Of a stretch of 38,018 nt of DNA, positions 1 through 8,594 are shown piece after piece. Source of the DNA: Candidatus Obscuribacterales bacterium (GTDB lineage: Bacteria; Cyanobacteriota; Vampirovibrionia; Obscuribacterales; Obscuribacteraceae); NCBI GenBank assembly GCA_021732565.1, contig JAKFUT010000014.1, positions 1 to 38,018 of the forward strand, read 5' to 3'. The position numbers were made by a program, and so were the translations under genes. Every line of letters starts with the position of its first letter. Within the stretch, counting starts at the first letter, position 1. Under the pieces are notes generated by a model, which worked only from the letters and a program-made list of their open reading frames with translations, had not been told where the DNA came from and did not search any database.

Positions 1-32
1 AGTCGTTGGAGCGATTATCTCGTCGCAGTCAA

Positions 33-731
33 TCAGTTTTTTGATTTACGAATGCGCGGAAGTTCATCGACAACTATGTACCTACCCTTGGTCAAATCAA
101 GTTCATTTCCTCCCTCCTCTTTCGTAACCATTATTGGCGGTCGGTTGTCATCCCCATCGTCACGAGGCATGATGCTCTCGTCATTAGCGCGCTCCGGCAT
201 CTCGCTTTGCGGCTTGGCGTCAACGCGCTCTGATATGGAAGCCACATCCTCTGCTGGCTGACAGCCAGCTGCCTTGGAAGGAGGAGATTCCTTACTATCG
301 CTTTGCGGAGGGCTCTCTTGCTTCTCACCATGCGGTTTGACATCAACACTCTTAGATATGGAAGCCACATCTTGTGCTGGCTGACAGCCAGCTGCCTCGG
401 AAGGAGGAGATTCCTTACTATCGCTTTGCGGAGGGCTCTCTTGCTTCTCACCATGCGGTTTGACATCAACACTCTTAGATATGGTCGCCGCAGGGTGTTC
501 TGTGGGCGGGAAACAGATGATTACAGGCGGCAGCTCCTTTGATATACCGTTTTGAGGAATGTTCTCCGGTGCTCCGTTTGATGCCGAACCAGTGCGCTTC
601 GGCGACTCTGACACGAATTCTTTTGCGGTTTCGGTTCGTTCGTACAAGCTAGCCGCGATGGTATTCCAGCTATCGGACTTGTGCTCGTCTTCTTCCGGCA
701 CCGTGCTTAGTGCGTCGTTTTCGGTGTTCAT
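33..731 (-). CDS. Acidic low-complexity protein with tandem 41-residue repeats
   Basis: I do not recognise this protein. It is about 232 residues, hydrophilic, rich in Ser, Pro, Glu, Lys and Asp, with no signal peptide or membrane segment. The middle holds two almost identical 41-residue repeats (starting ISKSVDVKPHGEKQE, ending AAGCQPA) and a degenerate third copy (ISERVDAKPQSE). The C-terminus (TKGRYIVVDELPRIRKSKN) is basic and less repetitive. The start at 731 is chosen because AGGAG lies 7 nt upstream of ATG; an upstream ATG at 782 has no such site. The gene is transcribed away from the Ser/Thr kinase gene and is preceded by a four-box promoter array (826-879) shared with four other genes in this window. 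It is probably an intrinsically disordered protein; function unknown. Confidence 0.7.
   Translation of the reverse strand: MNTENDALSTVPEEDEHKSDSWNTIAASLYERTETAKEFVSESPKRTGSASNGAPENIPQNGISKELPPVIICFPPTEHPAATISKSVDVKPHGEKQESPPQSDSKESPPSEAAGCQPAQDVASISKSVDVKPHGEKQESPPQSDSKESPPSKAAGCQPAEDVASISERVDAKPQSEMPERANDESIMPRDDGDDNRPPIMVTKEEGGNELDLTKGRYIVVDELPRIRKSKN
232..477. repeat. Two tandem copies of a 123-bp in-frame repeat
   Basis: Units at 232-354 and 355-477 are nearly identical at the nucleotide level and are followed by the beginning of a further copy at 478. The period of 123 bp equals 41 codons, so repeat changes keep the reading frame. The near identity, including third codon positions, indicates a recent duplication and a locus likely to vary in copy number between strains. 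Confidence 0.9.
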
Positions 732-825
732 ATTCTTCACTCCTATTTCCGCTTGCAATTGAATCATGCGGGTTGGTGTCATCGATGCCCCATTTGTACG
801 AACATTGTTTAGCGGGCTAGAGTGC

Positions 826-879
826 AGTATCCATTAGTGACACAACAAGCTAGTGACACAGTGATGACAAAGTGCTGAC
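826..879 (-). promoter_or_regulatory. Four-box 11-bp activator array plus -10 (site A)
   Basis: Read on the minus strand from 879: GTCAGCACTTT, GTCATCACTGT, GTCACTAGCTT, GTTGTGTCACT, then the spacer AATG and the -10 GATACT (831-826). The layout is identical in spacing to four other sites in this window. It would start transcription near 819, about 90 nt before the ATG at 731. No -35 hexamer is visible where one would be expected; the third box lies there. The rest of the 732-1151 gap (880-1151) shows no clear promoter for the kinase gene and nothing else recognisable. Confidence 0.85.
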
Positions 880-1151
880 TGGAAGGTGGCCGTCGATGCG
901 TAATAATTGTTCAGTACGGTTGCCAGATTGTCGGCTCCCGCTTCTAACAGCCTTTCTTCGAATTACAGTTTGTCGTCAGCGACCAAAACTGTCTGATTCG
1001 AAACAGTTCGGTTAATTTATGCTCTTCCATCCGTACGTAGTTTTGCGTGGTCAAAGTCAGCCTTTCCGGGAGATAGTCGGTACCATAATGATGTAGGAAT
1101 TCGCCACAAGGGTATAAGAGACCTCTGACAGCCTACTAATGATCGCCCGCC

Positions 1152-3215
1152 ATGGAAGAGCCAGGAATTCTCGGACAAACTATTGCACAGTATCGAATTT
1201 TGTCGTTACTGGGCGAAGGAGGTCTTGGAAGCGTTTACAAAGCTGAAGATCCAATACTTGGGCGCGTCGTCGCCATCAAAGTGCTGCACCGCAGCCTGAC
1301 ATCGAGCGAACGTGTGAACGATCGATTCGTTCGGGAAGGAAAGATTCTTTGTTCACTATCACACCCCTCCATAGTCAAATGTTTTTCGTTTGGCGTGTGG
1401 AGAGGGCGCATTCCGTACCTCGTTTGTGAGTATGTAAGTGGTGAAAGTCTGCGACAGGTTTTGGCGCATGGAAGATTGAGCTGGCAAGACGCATCTGCGA
1501 TGATAGCTCAGATTTGTGACGGTCTGAGCTACGCTCACCAACGTTCTATCGTACATCGAGATCTCAAGCCTGAAAACATAATGGTAGACGATTCCTCTCA
1601 CGTCAAAATTCTAGATTTCGGATTGGCTGGCACTGGCAGCGGGCAACTACGAAATGAACACGACATGAAGTTAACACAATCCGGAGCACTAGTTGGAACC
1701 ATCAACTACATGAGTCCAGAGCAAAGTAGCGGTCAGCGCGCCGACAGCCAATCAGATATTTATGCAGTGGGATGCATATTGTACGAGCTGGTAGTAGGCC
1801 ATCCGCCTCACAGTGCGGATAGCCCGGTGGGAGTCTTGTACAAGCATGTTCACGATACGCCCGATCCACCGGGAAGATTCGTTGACGAATTACCACCCGG
1901 GTTTGACAGAGTTGTTTTAAAGGCTTTGGCCAAGAGAAGAGACGAACGCTACAAAACAGTCGATGATTTGCGCAAAGATTTGGACTCAATTCTAGCGGGA
2001 GGCGCTCCGCTGGCGCTTTGCTCCCCCCCGGCGATCCTGCGAGCGTCCAACAAATGGCTGTTTGTTCTTTTGGCAATCACACTCGTGATAGCTGGAACAC
2101 TTCTCACGTTAAACCAGAATTTACAAGGCCCCGGTGACAAGGCTGCACTACCTGAGGACAATACACGCACCACAGATAGTCTTTTGCCATCTACGGCTCG
2201 ATTCACATACGAGACAATTGTTCGACTGCGCTTTTCGCCTGGAACTAGAGAACGAAGGTTAAGGATTGCCAAAAATTGGCTAGCGAAAGATTCTGGCAAA
2301 TCCGATCGCTGGCACACGGCGCTGATTCTTCTCCAACTGGGGGAATCAGAATCGTTTTTCGGTGGAGATGCGAGCAACATCCAGATCCCTGTCACTCCGA
2401 TCGCCGGTCGCCTTCATTTTCTTGAAGCACTGCGGCTGATGGCTGATTCCAAAGGAACCGAGCATTTTCATATAGCCCTCATCAGTTTGGGCGAGGTGGA
2501 GGCATTTCAGCTAAATGACGCCAAGTCAGGGAGAGAGCGACTTCTTGAAGCATTGAAGAGTTTATCTTTGTTGAAACGAACCGATCATTGGGTCATCTAC
2601 AATCGCATCAGAGCTCTGTGTAGCCTCGGTGACATGGAGATAAATCAGCTGAATGACCCCGGCTCAGCGCGAGAACATCTGCTTGAGGTGCTGAAAATTC
2701 TGACTCGTTCCCCGGTAGCCGATGTATCGGGCCTCTTGCAGCGGGTAAGCGTTCTCTCTAACTTGAGTAAAGCGGAGGCACGGCTGAAAGACGCCAAATC
2801 AGCACGAGAACGCCTTCTTGAAGCGCTGAAGCTTCTGGCCGAATCCAAAACAACCGATGTGTCCGTTCTTCACCGGCGAGTAGATGTTCTCTGTGAACTC
2901 GGGCAGGTTGAGGCCAAGGAGCTGAATGATGCCGCATCCGCACGAAATCGTATCGATGAAGCAATAGAGCTTCTTGATTCAGAGAAAACGGATCCACCCT
3001 CAGAAGTTCTATCTAACCTGGTCAGGCTAGAAACGCAGCTCAACAATCCCAACTCAAAAAGGCAAGGATTGGTTGAAGGATTGAAACATTCCACCAATTG
3101 CAAGGATACGGATAAATGGACCGTCCGATGCCGGCTAACCGCCCTCCACAGGCTGGCAAAAAACGCAAAGAAGGCGGACAAACCGACTGCAGGTGAGCAG
3201 ACATTGCAACACTAA
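1152..3215 (+). CDS. Transmembrane Ser/Thr protein kinase with helical repeat domain
   Basis: A 687-residue eukaryotic-type (Hanks/PknB-like) protein kinase. The kinase domain spans about residues 14-280: Gly-rich loop GEGGLGSVYK at 21-30, catalytic Lys43 (VAIKV), catalytic loop HRDLKPEN with Asp137, DFG at 155-157, SPEQ activation-segment end, and DIYAVGCILYEL. All catalytic residues are present, so it should be active. A hydrophobic segment (about 301-320) follows and would anchor it in the membrane. The remaining part is a helical array with a period of about 43 residues (ARERLLEALKLL-type helix repeated at least four times), resembling TPR repeats and likely a protein-binding or sensor domain. 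It starts with ATG at 1152; no strong ribosome site is visible. It sits beside genes of the shared-promoter set but does not itself carry the array. Confidence 0.93.
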   Translation: MEEPGILGQTIAQYRILSLLGEGGLGSVYKAEDPILGRVVAIKVLHRSLTSSERVNDRFVREGKILCSLSHPSIVKCFSFGVWRGRIPYLVCEYVSGESLRQVLAHGRLSWQDASAMIAQICDGLSYAHQRSIVHRDLKPENIMVDDSSHVKILDFGLAGTGSGQLRNEHDMKLTQSGALVGTINYMSPEQSSGQRADSQSDIYAVGCILYELVVGHPPHSADSPVGVLYKHVHDTPDPPGRFVDELPPGFDRVVLKALAKRRDERYKTVDDLRKDLDSILAGGAPLALCSPPAILRASNKWLFVLLAITLVIAGTLLTLNQNLQGPGDKAALPEDNTRTTDSLLPSTARFTYETIVRLRFSPGTRERRLRIAKNWLAKDSGKSDRWHTALILLQLGESESFFGGDASNIQIPVTPIAGRLHFLEALRLMADSKGTEHFHIALISLGEVEAFQLNDAKSGRERLLEALKSLSLLKRTDHWVIYNRIRALCSLGDMEINQLNDPGSAREHLLEVLKILTRSPVADVSGLLQRVSVLSNLSKAEARLKDAKSARERLLEALKLLAESKTTDVSVLHRRVDVLCELGQVEAKELNDAASARNRIDEAIELLDSEKTDPPSEVLSNLVRLETQLNNPNSKRQGLVEGLKHSTNCKDTDKWTVRCRLTALHRLAKNAKKADKPTAGEQTLQH

Positions 3216-3281
3216 GGCGACTTACTGTAAAGCAGTCGTCCTGTCACACTCAATTCGTCTTCTTTCTGTACACAGCGCCAA

Positions 3282-3335
3282 GTCAGCCGTTTGTCAGAAC
3301 CTGGTCAGCAGTTTGTTAGCTCCGTCGGCGATACT
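3282..3335 (+). promoter_or_regulatory. Four-box 11-bp activator array plus -10 (site B)
   Basis: Boxes GTCAGCCGTTT, GTCAGAACCTG, GTCAGCAGTTT, GTTAGCTCCGT run without gaps from 3282 to 3325, followed by CGGC and GATACT at 3330-3335. Predicted transcription start is near 3342, giving a leader of about 170 nt to the ATG at 3511. This is the most regular of the five arrays: three of its four boxes begin GTCAG. The rest of the 3216-3510 gap shows no other clear signal. Confidence 0.88.
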
Positions 3336-3510
3336 ACGGTGAAGCTTGGAACGAAGCTATCGAATACATTCTTATTCATCGTTTCTTGCTCTCGATGAGT
3401 CTGTGGTCTAAAGCCCACGCCAATCTCATCTAGAAAAGCTAAGTACTGATGAATTCTCCTAACAAGTTCGGGAAAGATTTTGACAATTCAGCGAGGCGAT
3501 GGCAGCTTGA

Positions 3511-4851
3511 ATGAATAAAAGAAGAAAGACAAAAGAAACAGAACACTTGGAGCCTATTAACGGCGATCAAGCAATCTTGCTTACCGAGGCCAGCGCACTC
3601 AGAATTATCACTGTGATTGATAATATCGATCACTCAGGCGAACTCCCGGAAGACAATCCTGTACTTACTAACATTGCCGATGAAACGAAAGACGGTGTGC
3701 GCATTATCGGAGTGCCCGGACACACTTACGCAACCGTTGGCTGCACTCCGGGCCAAGCTCTGGTGAACGCGTGGCTAAAGATTGGAAACGTCATAATGAG
3801 CTGTTATGGAATCGGCATCGTGGCTGGAATCGTGATTATGATCATGATGTGTCCATCCCACGACATCATAGCCGGAATAAATCTCTGGTTCGCCATTCTC
3901 GAAGTAATCTGGCTGGGAGCGTTAGGAATGCTAATCAGTGGTTGGAAGCACGTCGCAATTTCAAATCAGCTAAACCTGCTTAAGTTCGTATTGGGGATAA
4001 CAGTTTATGCGGTGTTAATTGGTAACGTGGTTACATGTTTCCGGCAGAACAAATGCTCGACAAGTGAGAAGATCAAACAATTAACCCTAGTTGTCATCTC
4101 TACGCTACTATTGATTCCTTGTCCATCCATGGGCACTGAAAGATATCATACGGCACCACGCTCGGCTCACGATTTTGAAGGATTGGTCATTGGCATGATC
4201 CTCGCTCTACCATGTGGAGCCTTGTTTTCTTTGATGCTCAGCGCCTCGGTCAAAGAGGATCCTGCGCAGCATTGGTTTATGTCTTTTACTCTCTTCGTGC
4301 TGTTCTCAATGATGCTCACCATTCCTGTCACTGTGGTCATCAGAATGCAAGGCAAAATGAGAAAGAGCACGCAAGGCAAAGAGAGAGATCGCAGCACTAG
4401 TGGAGTGGCTCCGGCTGAGGGAAGAGAAGAATTCGTAAGAGAAGTAATTCAAAAGCTTTATCAAACCGGTGACCCTTCTGTGTTGAAGAACAATTGGCTA
4501 CCCGACGCACGTGCCCGCTTTACCACTGAATGCGAACTGCAGATACGCAAGGCACTAGAAAACAGGAAGGCCTCTATGGGTTCATACAGCAGATTACGTG
4601 AGTTAGCCCCATGTCCATTGGGACACGGACCAAGTTTACCCATTGCACAGGTGTGGTCGAAAGTAATGGCAAAATTGACAATTTGGACTGGAAAGTACGT
4701 TGTAGAAGATTACATCGCTGGACTCGATTTTGAGACCGGGTTCATTAATATGAGTCTCCGCCTCATTTATGACATTCCCGAAAAACGCTGGTACTTCGGT
4801 GATTGGCAAGTGACTTCTTCAATGGAGTCACGCAACAAAAAAAGTACCTGA
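3511..4851 (+). CDS. Polytopic membrane protein with soluble C-terminal domain
   Basis: Not recognised as a known family. The 446-residue protein has a hydrophilic N-terminus (1-90), about six hydrophobic segments (roughly 92-113, 119-144, 155-176, 190-205, 222-245, 256-278), then a charged linker and a soluble domain of about 140 residues (305-446). That domain ends in a pattern of Trp-rich strands (RWYFGDWQV) that could be an NTF2-like fold; this is a guess. The start at ATG 3511 fits the start of coding bias but has only a distant GAGG upstream. It is the single gene downstream of array B, so it belongs to the proposed regulon and would be its inner-membrane member. Confidence 0.8.
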   Translation: MNKRRKTKETEHLEPINGDQAILLTEASALRIITVIDNIDHSGELPEDNPVLTNIADETKDGVRIIGVPGHTYATVGCTPGQALVNAWLKIGNVIMSCYGIGIVAGIVIMIMMCPSHDIIAGINLWFAILEVIWLGALGMLISGWKHVAISNQLNLLKFVLGITVYAVLIGNVVTCFRQNKCSTSEKIKQLTLVVISTLLLIPCPSMGTERYHTAPRSAHDFEGLVIGMILALPCGALFSLMLSASVKEDPAQHWFMSFTLFVLFSMMLTIPVTVVIRMQGKMRKSTQGKERDRSTSGVAPAEGREEFVREVIQKLYQTGDPSVLKNNWLPDARARFTTECELQIRKALENRKASMGSYSRLRELAPCPLGHGPSLPIAQVWSKVMAKLTIWTGKYVVEDYIAGLDFETGFINMSLRLIYDIPEKRWYFGDWQVTSSMESRNKKST

Positions 4852-4991
4852 AGGCATTAGACAATCGCTCCAGTCGTTATCATGCAATCTTGACGATCTC
4901 CGATTTGATTAAACTGTAAAAAGCTGCCTCAAAAACCTAACAGCTCAACCTTGTTATTTCAGACGCTAGGCTGATCTGTAGAGTCTGCTCT

Positions 4992-5045
4992 GTCAGCTGT
5001 TTGTTATACCGTCGTCGGGAGTTTGTTACCGCCGATGAGGATAAT
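4992..5045 (+). promoter_or_regulatory. Four-box 11-bp activator array plus -10 (site C)
   Basis: Boxes GTCAGCTGTTT, GTTATACCGTC, GTCGGGAGTTT, GTTACCGCCGA occupy 4992-5035, followed by TGAG and GATAAT at 5040-5045. It is the only one of the five with GATAAT instead of GATACT, closer to the sigma-70 consensus. Predicted leader to the ATG at 5172 is about 120 nt. The remainder of the 4852-5171 gap contains no other recognisable element. Confidence 0.86.
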
Positions 5046-5171
5046 TGCGTTGAGAGTTGAACAACGACAGCTTGACCGCTAGACGAAATCTTCAGCGTTC
5101 ACTGAAGCTTCACCACCACAGGGATGGAAGTGCTTCCGAGACATTTGACTACGAAAATCGGGGAGTAATCA

Positions 5172-8100
5172 ATGGCATTAATAGATGAAATACCAAGCAT
5201 TGGGGACAAAAAGGCCTGGAGCGATGTGACGCAGGCTCTTCTGGAACACCTCAATATGAAAGACTGCGTAGATCTTCGTAAATCTTTGCCTGACACGGCT
5301 CGTGAGCTCCCGCCCCTAACAATTTCCACCGACACCGACAAGAAGGATAAGACCATGGAAATTGTTGATGACGGGAACGTTCTCCTCAAGGTAGTGTATG
5401 ACAAAGATTTAGCGGACCCCAAAAAAATGCCGACAGCCGTCACTGGGCGCGATGGTGTTACTTGGAAGAAGGATGGGGATAAATGGCTCGCCACGGATAA
5501 AGATGGCAAGCAAATTAAAGGTACAGATGGCAAGCAAATCACTGCAGACAAGGTAGAAGTATCCGGCACCGAAGCCGATACCACTGTGACAATTAAGCAG
5601 GGCGACAAAACTACCGTGCAACGACTGGACGGATCAAGTATCACGGAAAAGACCGCGCGGGGTGACTCCAGCCATATGGTCGTAAAGGATGCTGATGGCA
5701 ATGTGACCAAGGTGATCCATAACAACCAGGAATTCAAAATCAAGGACGGCAAGGTCATTGGCGCGGACGGGCGGACAAAAGAAGGATATACGTTTGATAA
5801 GGAGACTAGCGAGATTCAGTTCAAAAAGGGTTCTTCAGTAATTACGCTGAAGGAGGATGGCCGCACCGAGCTGGTTTCGAAGACGGGAGAAAAAATCATC
5901 GGTTTTGGTGATGGCAGTCGAATTTACCAGGACAAAGACAACAAGGTTGTGGGTCTTCGAGAGAGCAATGGCAATATGGTTCGGCCGAATTCCGATGGCA
6001 CTTGGCAGGTGACCAAAAACGGCAAGCCCGTCCCAGACCATGTATTGAACGGCAAGAAGGTTGATAGCGTTGACTCAACGACAGGCGCCGTAACATTGAA
6101 AGATGTTCCGGCTGGTGGCAAGCAAACAATTAAATATCTAGATCATGAGGTCGTTAAAACGACTGGCGGACTGATCGAACAGATGAAGGACTCCAAAGGC
6201 GTCGTCTATGATTTCAAATACGATGGCGCGAAGAACATAAAATCGATTACCCCACTGAAGGCGGATGGCACGGCGGAAGATACGCCGATCTTCGAGAAGT
6301 CTCCGAAAATCGGTGTTGTGGTGGATGAGAAGAAAGGCCTCGTGTCAATCACAAATACCGCGACGAGCGAAGTTGTTAAGTATGACCTTGCTGAACGGTC
6401 TAGAGAAAGTACTTGGCTGACCTCGGAGAAAAAGTTCGCTGACGGACGAACTGAACATCGTGATCTAAAAACCGGAAGGCTTGAGGCTCTGGAAGATAAA
6501 TTGGGGAATGGAAGTGAATTAACATACGGAACAGGGGCAGAACGCAGCAAGATAACCAACTATAAACATCCCAGCGGACAGAAATACGAAGTCGGTGTTG
6601 ATGGCGTCAAGAGAATCGACGTCAAGAACGGTATCGTCACTATCGAGAAAGAAACAGAAGATAGAAAATCAGTTCAAATCAGCTATAAGCCCGATGGTTC
6701 AGTCGAGACCTCCAGAACTGATGGTAGCAAGGTAATCGTTCAGCTGGATCGTTTTGGGCGGCCCGGCAGCATCAATGATGGCGACAAGAAGTACACGATC
6801 AATTACGAAACGGCACCACCGGCTTTGAGCCTCGACGGTAAAGAAATCAATAAGGGTGCCGCAGTCACGGCCACACCTGAAGGAACCATCAAGATCGAAA
6901 AGGCAGAGGAAACGATTACGATAGATCCTCTACGTCGTTCAGAGACAAGAGAAACTGGCGCAGAGAAAGTCGAGAGAATTACGGGCGCCGACAAGACCCT
7001 CAAATCTGAAGTAACAATTAGGAAAGAGGATGGAAAACCTGTCTCTGCCGAGATAAAAGGTCCCGATGGCAAGGTCGCCTACACCGCAAAAATTGATTCT
7101 TCCAAACCCGGACCACCCTATACTGTTACGGAGATTCGAGATGGCACCGGCAAGCTAGTTGCGAAAGCCTCTGCTTCAGTCGAATTGTCCCTGGACAGCG
7201 ATAGAATCACGGCAAAAATCACAGCCAAATCAGGAGAGCACACAGTGACCCTGAACCCGGATAAGTCCCGCGAAATTAAGTTTCCAGATAACCACACCGA
7301 ACGCCGGTTACCTGGCGGATGGATATCTGAATATCGTTCGCCAGATGGGAAGACCGGATACAACGTCGAATACGAGAAGAACGCGGATGGGTCTATTAAG
7401 ACCGCGCGTGGACAAGCGGTGCCGAAGGAAATCACTTTCAAGCCCTCGGGCTATAAGCTAGAGCATCAGGAAGATTTGCTTAGCGGCACGTCAAAACTAA
7501 TTCTTCACAAGGATGGAGCAGCACCGGAAGAATTGAAGTCGATGACTATAGATCGTCGAGGCATTATTCATGTAGAGACTGCGTTGGGAAAACGCGAACA
7601 GATCGGGGTAAAGGGAGACAAACTATTCAGAATGCCAGAGGAAGCAGCTCCCCGCACCGATGTTCCCCCTCCACCGGGACGAGTGCGCCCCCGCACCGAA
7701 ACGGCAGAGGCACCGCCAGCGGGATCAAAAATGGAGATGACAGTGCGCGATTCCGTTAAGATGCCAGACGGAACAATAGTTCAACGGGGCACCACCCCCG
7801 ATGACTACCCGGCGACTCGAAAGATCATCACTGAGCGCGACGGTACCACGTCTATAGTTGAGTCGCGACGAATGCCAGACAGAACGATTCAAACCGTGGT
7901 GACTGACGGACGAACCGGCAACACGAATGTTGTCACTACCGACGCCGGCGGCGCAGTGATTCGGATCGAGGCCCGGGACGCAGCGACTGGTCAGACTCAA
8001 GTGTGGCAGCAAGAAGGCAGATTGTTGCGAAATGGTCTCTGGTATGGCAACCGTGTATTCAACGGAATGGTGAACGGAGTGCCCCAAAGAGACTATCTTC

Positions 8101-8207
8101 GTACAATTCGGCTGAACGATAAAGGAGAGCTGGAGTACACCAACAGAATCGGTCAAAGATATATTGCGCAACGAGATTTATTCGCTCCTCGCAGACCAGC
8201 CGCATAA
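5172..8207 (+). CDS. Very long repeat-rich hydrophilic protein (YD/Rhs-like pattern)
   Basis: A 1011-residue protein with no signal peptide or membrane segment. Most of it (residues about 55-800) is made of short, degenerate strand-turn repeats with the recurring pattern DG-polar-hydrophobic (DGKQIKGTDGKQ, DGSVETSRTDGSKV, DGVTWKKDGDKW), similar in style to YD/Rhs or MORN-like beta repeats, although no canonical Rhs core or toxin tip is visible. A proline-rich linker (VPPPPGRVRPR) lies near residues 828-850 and a separate C-terminal part of about 140 residues follows. GGGGAG seven bases before ATG supports the start. It follows array C and is probably a monocistronic regulon member. It could be a surface or scaffold protein exported by an unrecognised route, but location and function are unknown. 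Confidence 0.8.
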   Translation: MALIDEIPSIGDKKAWSDVTQALLEHLNMKDCVDLRKSLPDTARELPPLTISTDTDKKDKTMEIVDDGNVLLKVVYDKDLADPKKMPTAVTGRDGVTWKKDGDKWLATDKDGKQIKGTDGKQITADKVEVSGTEADTTVTIKQGDKTTVQRLDGSSITEKTARGDSSHMVVKDADGNVTKVIHNNQEFKIKDGKVIGADGRTKEGYTFDKETSEIQFKKGSSVITLKEDGRTELVSKTGEKIIGFGDGSRIYQDKDNKVVGLRESNGNMVRPNSDGTWQVTKNGKPVPDHVLNGKKVDSVDSTTGAVTLKDVPAGGKQTIKYLDHEVVKTTGGLIEQMKDSKGVVYDFKYDGAKNIKSITPLKADGTAEDTPIFEKSPKIGVVVDEKKGLVSITNTATSEVVKYDLAERSRESTWLTSEKKFADGRTEHRDLKTGRLEALEDKLGNGSELTYGTGAERSKITNYKHPSGQKYEVGVDGVKRIDVKNGIVTIEKETEDRKSVQISYKPDGSVETSRTDGSKVIVQLDRFGRPGSINDGDKKYTINYETAPPALSLDGKEINKGAAVTATPEGTIKIEKAEETITIDPLRRSETRETGAEKVERITGADKTLKSEVTIRKEDGKPVSAEIKGPDGKVAYTAKIDSSKPGPPYTVTEIRDGTGKLVAKASASVELSLDSDRITAKITAKSGEHTVTLNPDKSREIKFPDNHTERRLPGGWISEYRSPDGKTGYNVEYEKNADGSIKTARGQAVPKEITFKPSGYKLEHQEDLLSGTSKLILHKDGAAPEELKSMTIDRRGIIHVETALGKREQIGVKGDKLFRMPEEAAPRTDVPPPPGRVRPRTETAEAPPAGSKMEMTVRDSVKMPDGTIVQRGTTPDDYPATRKIITERDGTTSIVESRRMPDRTIQTVVTDGRTGNTNVVTTDAGGAVIRIEARDAATGQTQVWQQEGRLLRNGLWYGNRVFNGMVNGVPQRDYLRTIRLNDKGELEYTNRIGQRYIAQRDLFAPRRPAA

Positions 8208-8474
8208 ACCCTGAAACGTTTTACCCTTCAGCCGGCAGCGCCGAAGTGACAGCTCCTGCTACTTTGTACTTGCCTCTATCGGTAGCATTCGTTGAAGCTC
8301 GCTGAACCGCGCCTGGCGCAAAACGGCCGCACTGGCAACGCGAGTGCTGACCGACATTTGGCAATGCAATCTGCAAACTACTAGCAGCTTCGGCTGTGTC
8401 CAAATTTATAACGCGTTTATACTCGGTCTCCGGATCGGGATGCTCTGACAGTCAGTGCAAAACAGGGTTACCAG

Positions 8475-8528
8475 GTCAGCACCTTGTCATAAGTCTGTAA
8501 CCGAAATGTTAGGTTCGCGGCGGATACT
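8475..8528 (+). promoter_or_regulatory. Four-box 11-bp activator array plus -10 (site D)
   Basis: Boxes GTCAGCACCTT, GTCATAAGTCT, GTAACCGAAAT, GTTAGGTTCGC run 8475-8518, then GGCG and GATACT at 8523-8528. Predicted start of transcription is near 8535, about 60 nt before the ATG at 8595. A further GTCAG at 8451 is out of phase. The rest of the 8208-8594 gap holds a 60-codon minus-strand open frame with no ribosome site, which I do not accept as a gene. Confidence 0.88.
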
Positions 8529-8594
8529 ACATTGTGACGGGCTAACAAACAAAAAAGAGATAGAGAGAAGCTGATGGTTTCGCAGGAGGACTGA

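Noticed and set aside
1010-1110. Possible array copy upstream of the Ser/Thr kinase (GTCAAAGTCAGCC, later CATAAT)
   Set aside because: The GT starts do not keep 11-bp phase and the distance to any -10 does not match the other five sites.
5099-5758. 219-codon minus-strand frame and many similar long frames opposite 5172-10436
   Set aside because: They are shadows of the long, repetitive plus-strand genes and have no start signals.
8221-8403. 60-codon minus-strand open frame between two regulon genes
   Set aside because: No ribosome site and no protein-like composition; it lies in the leader region upstream of array D.
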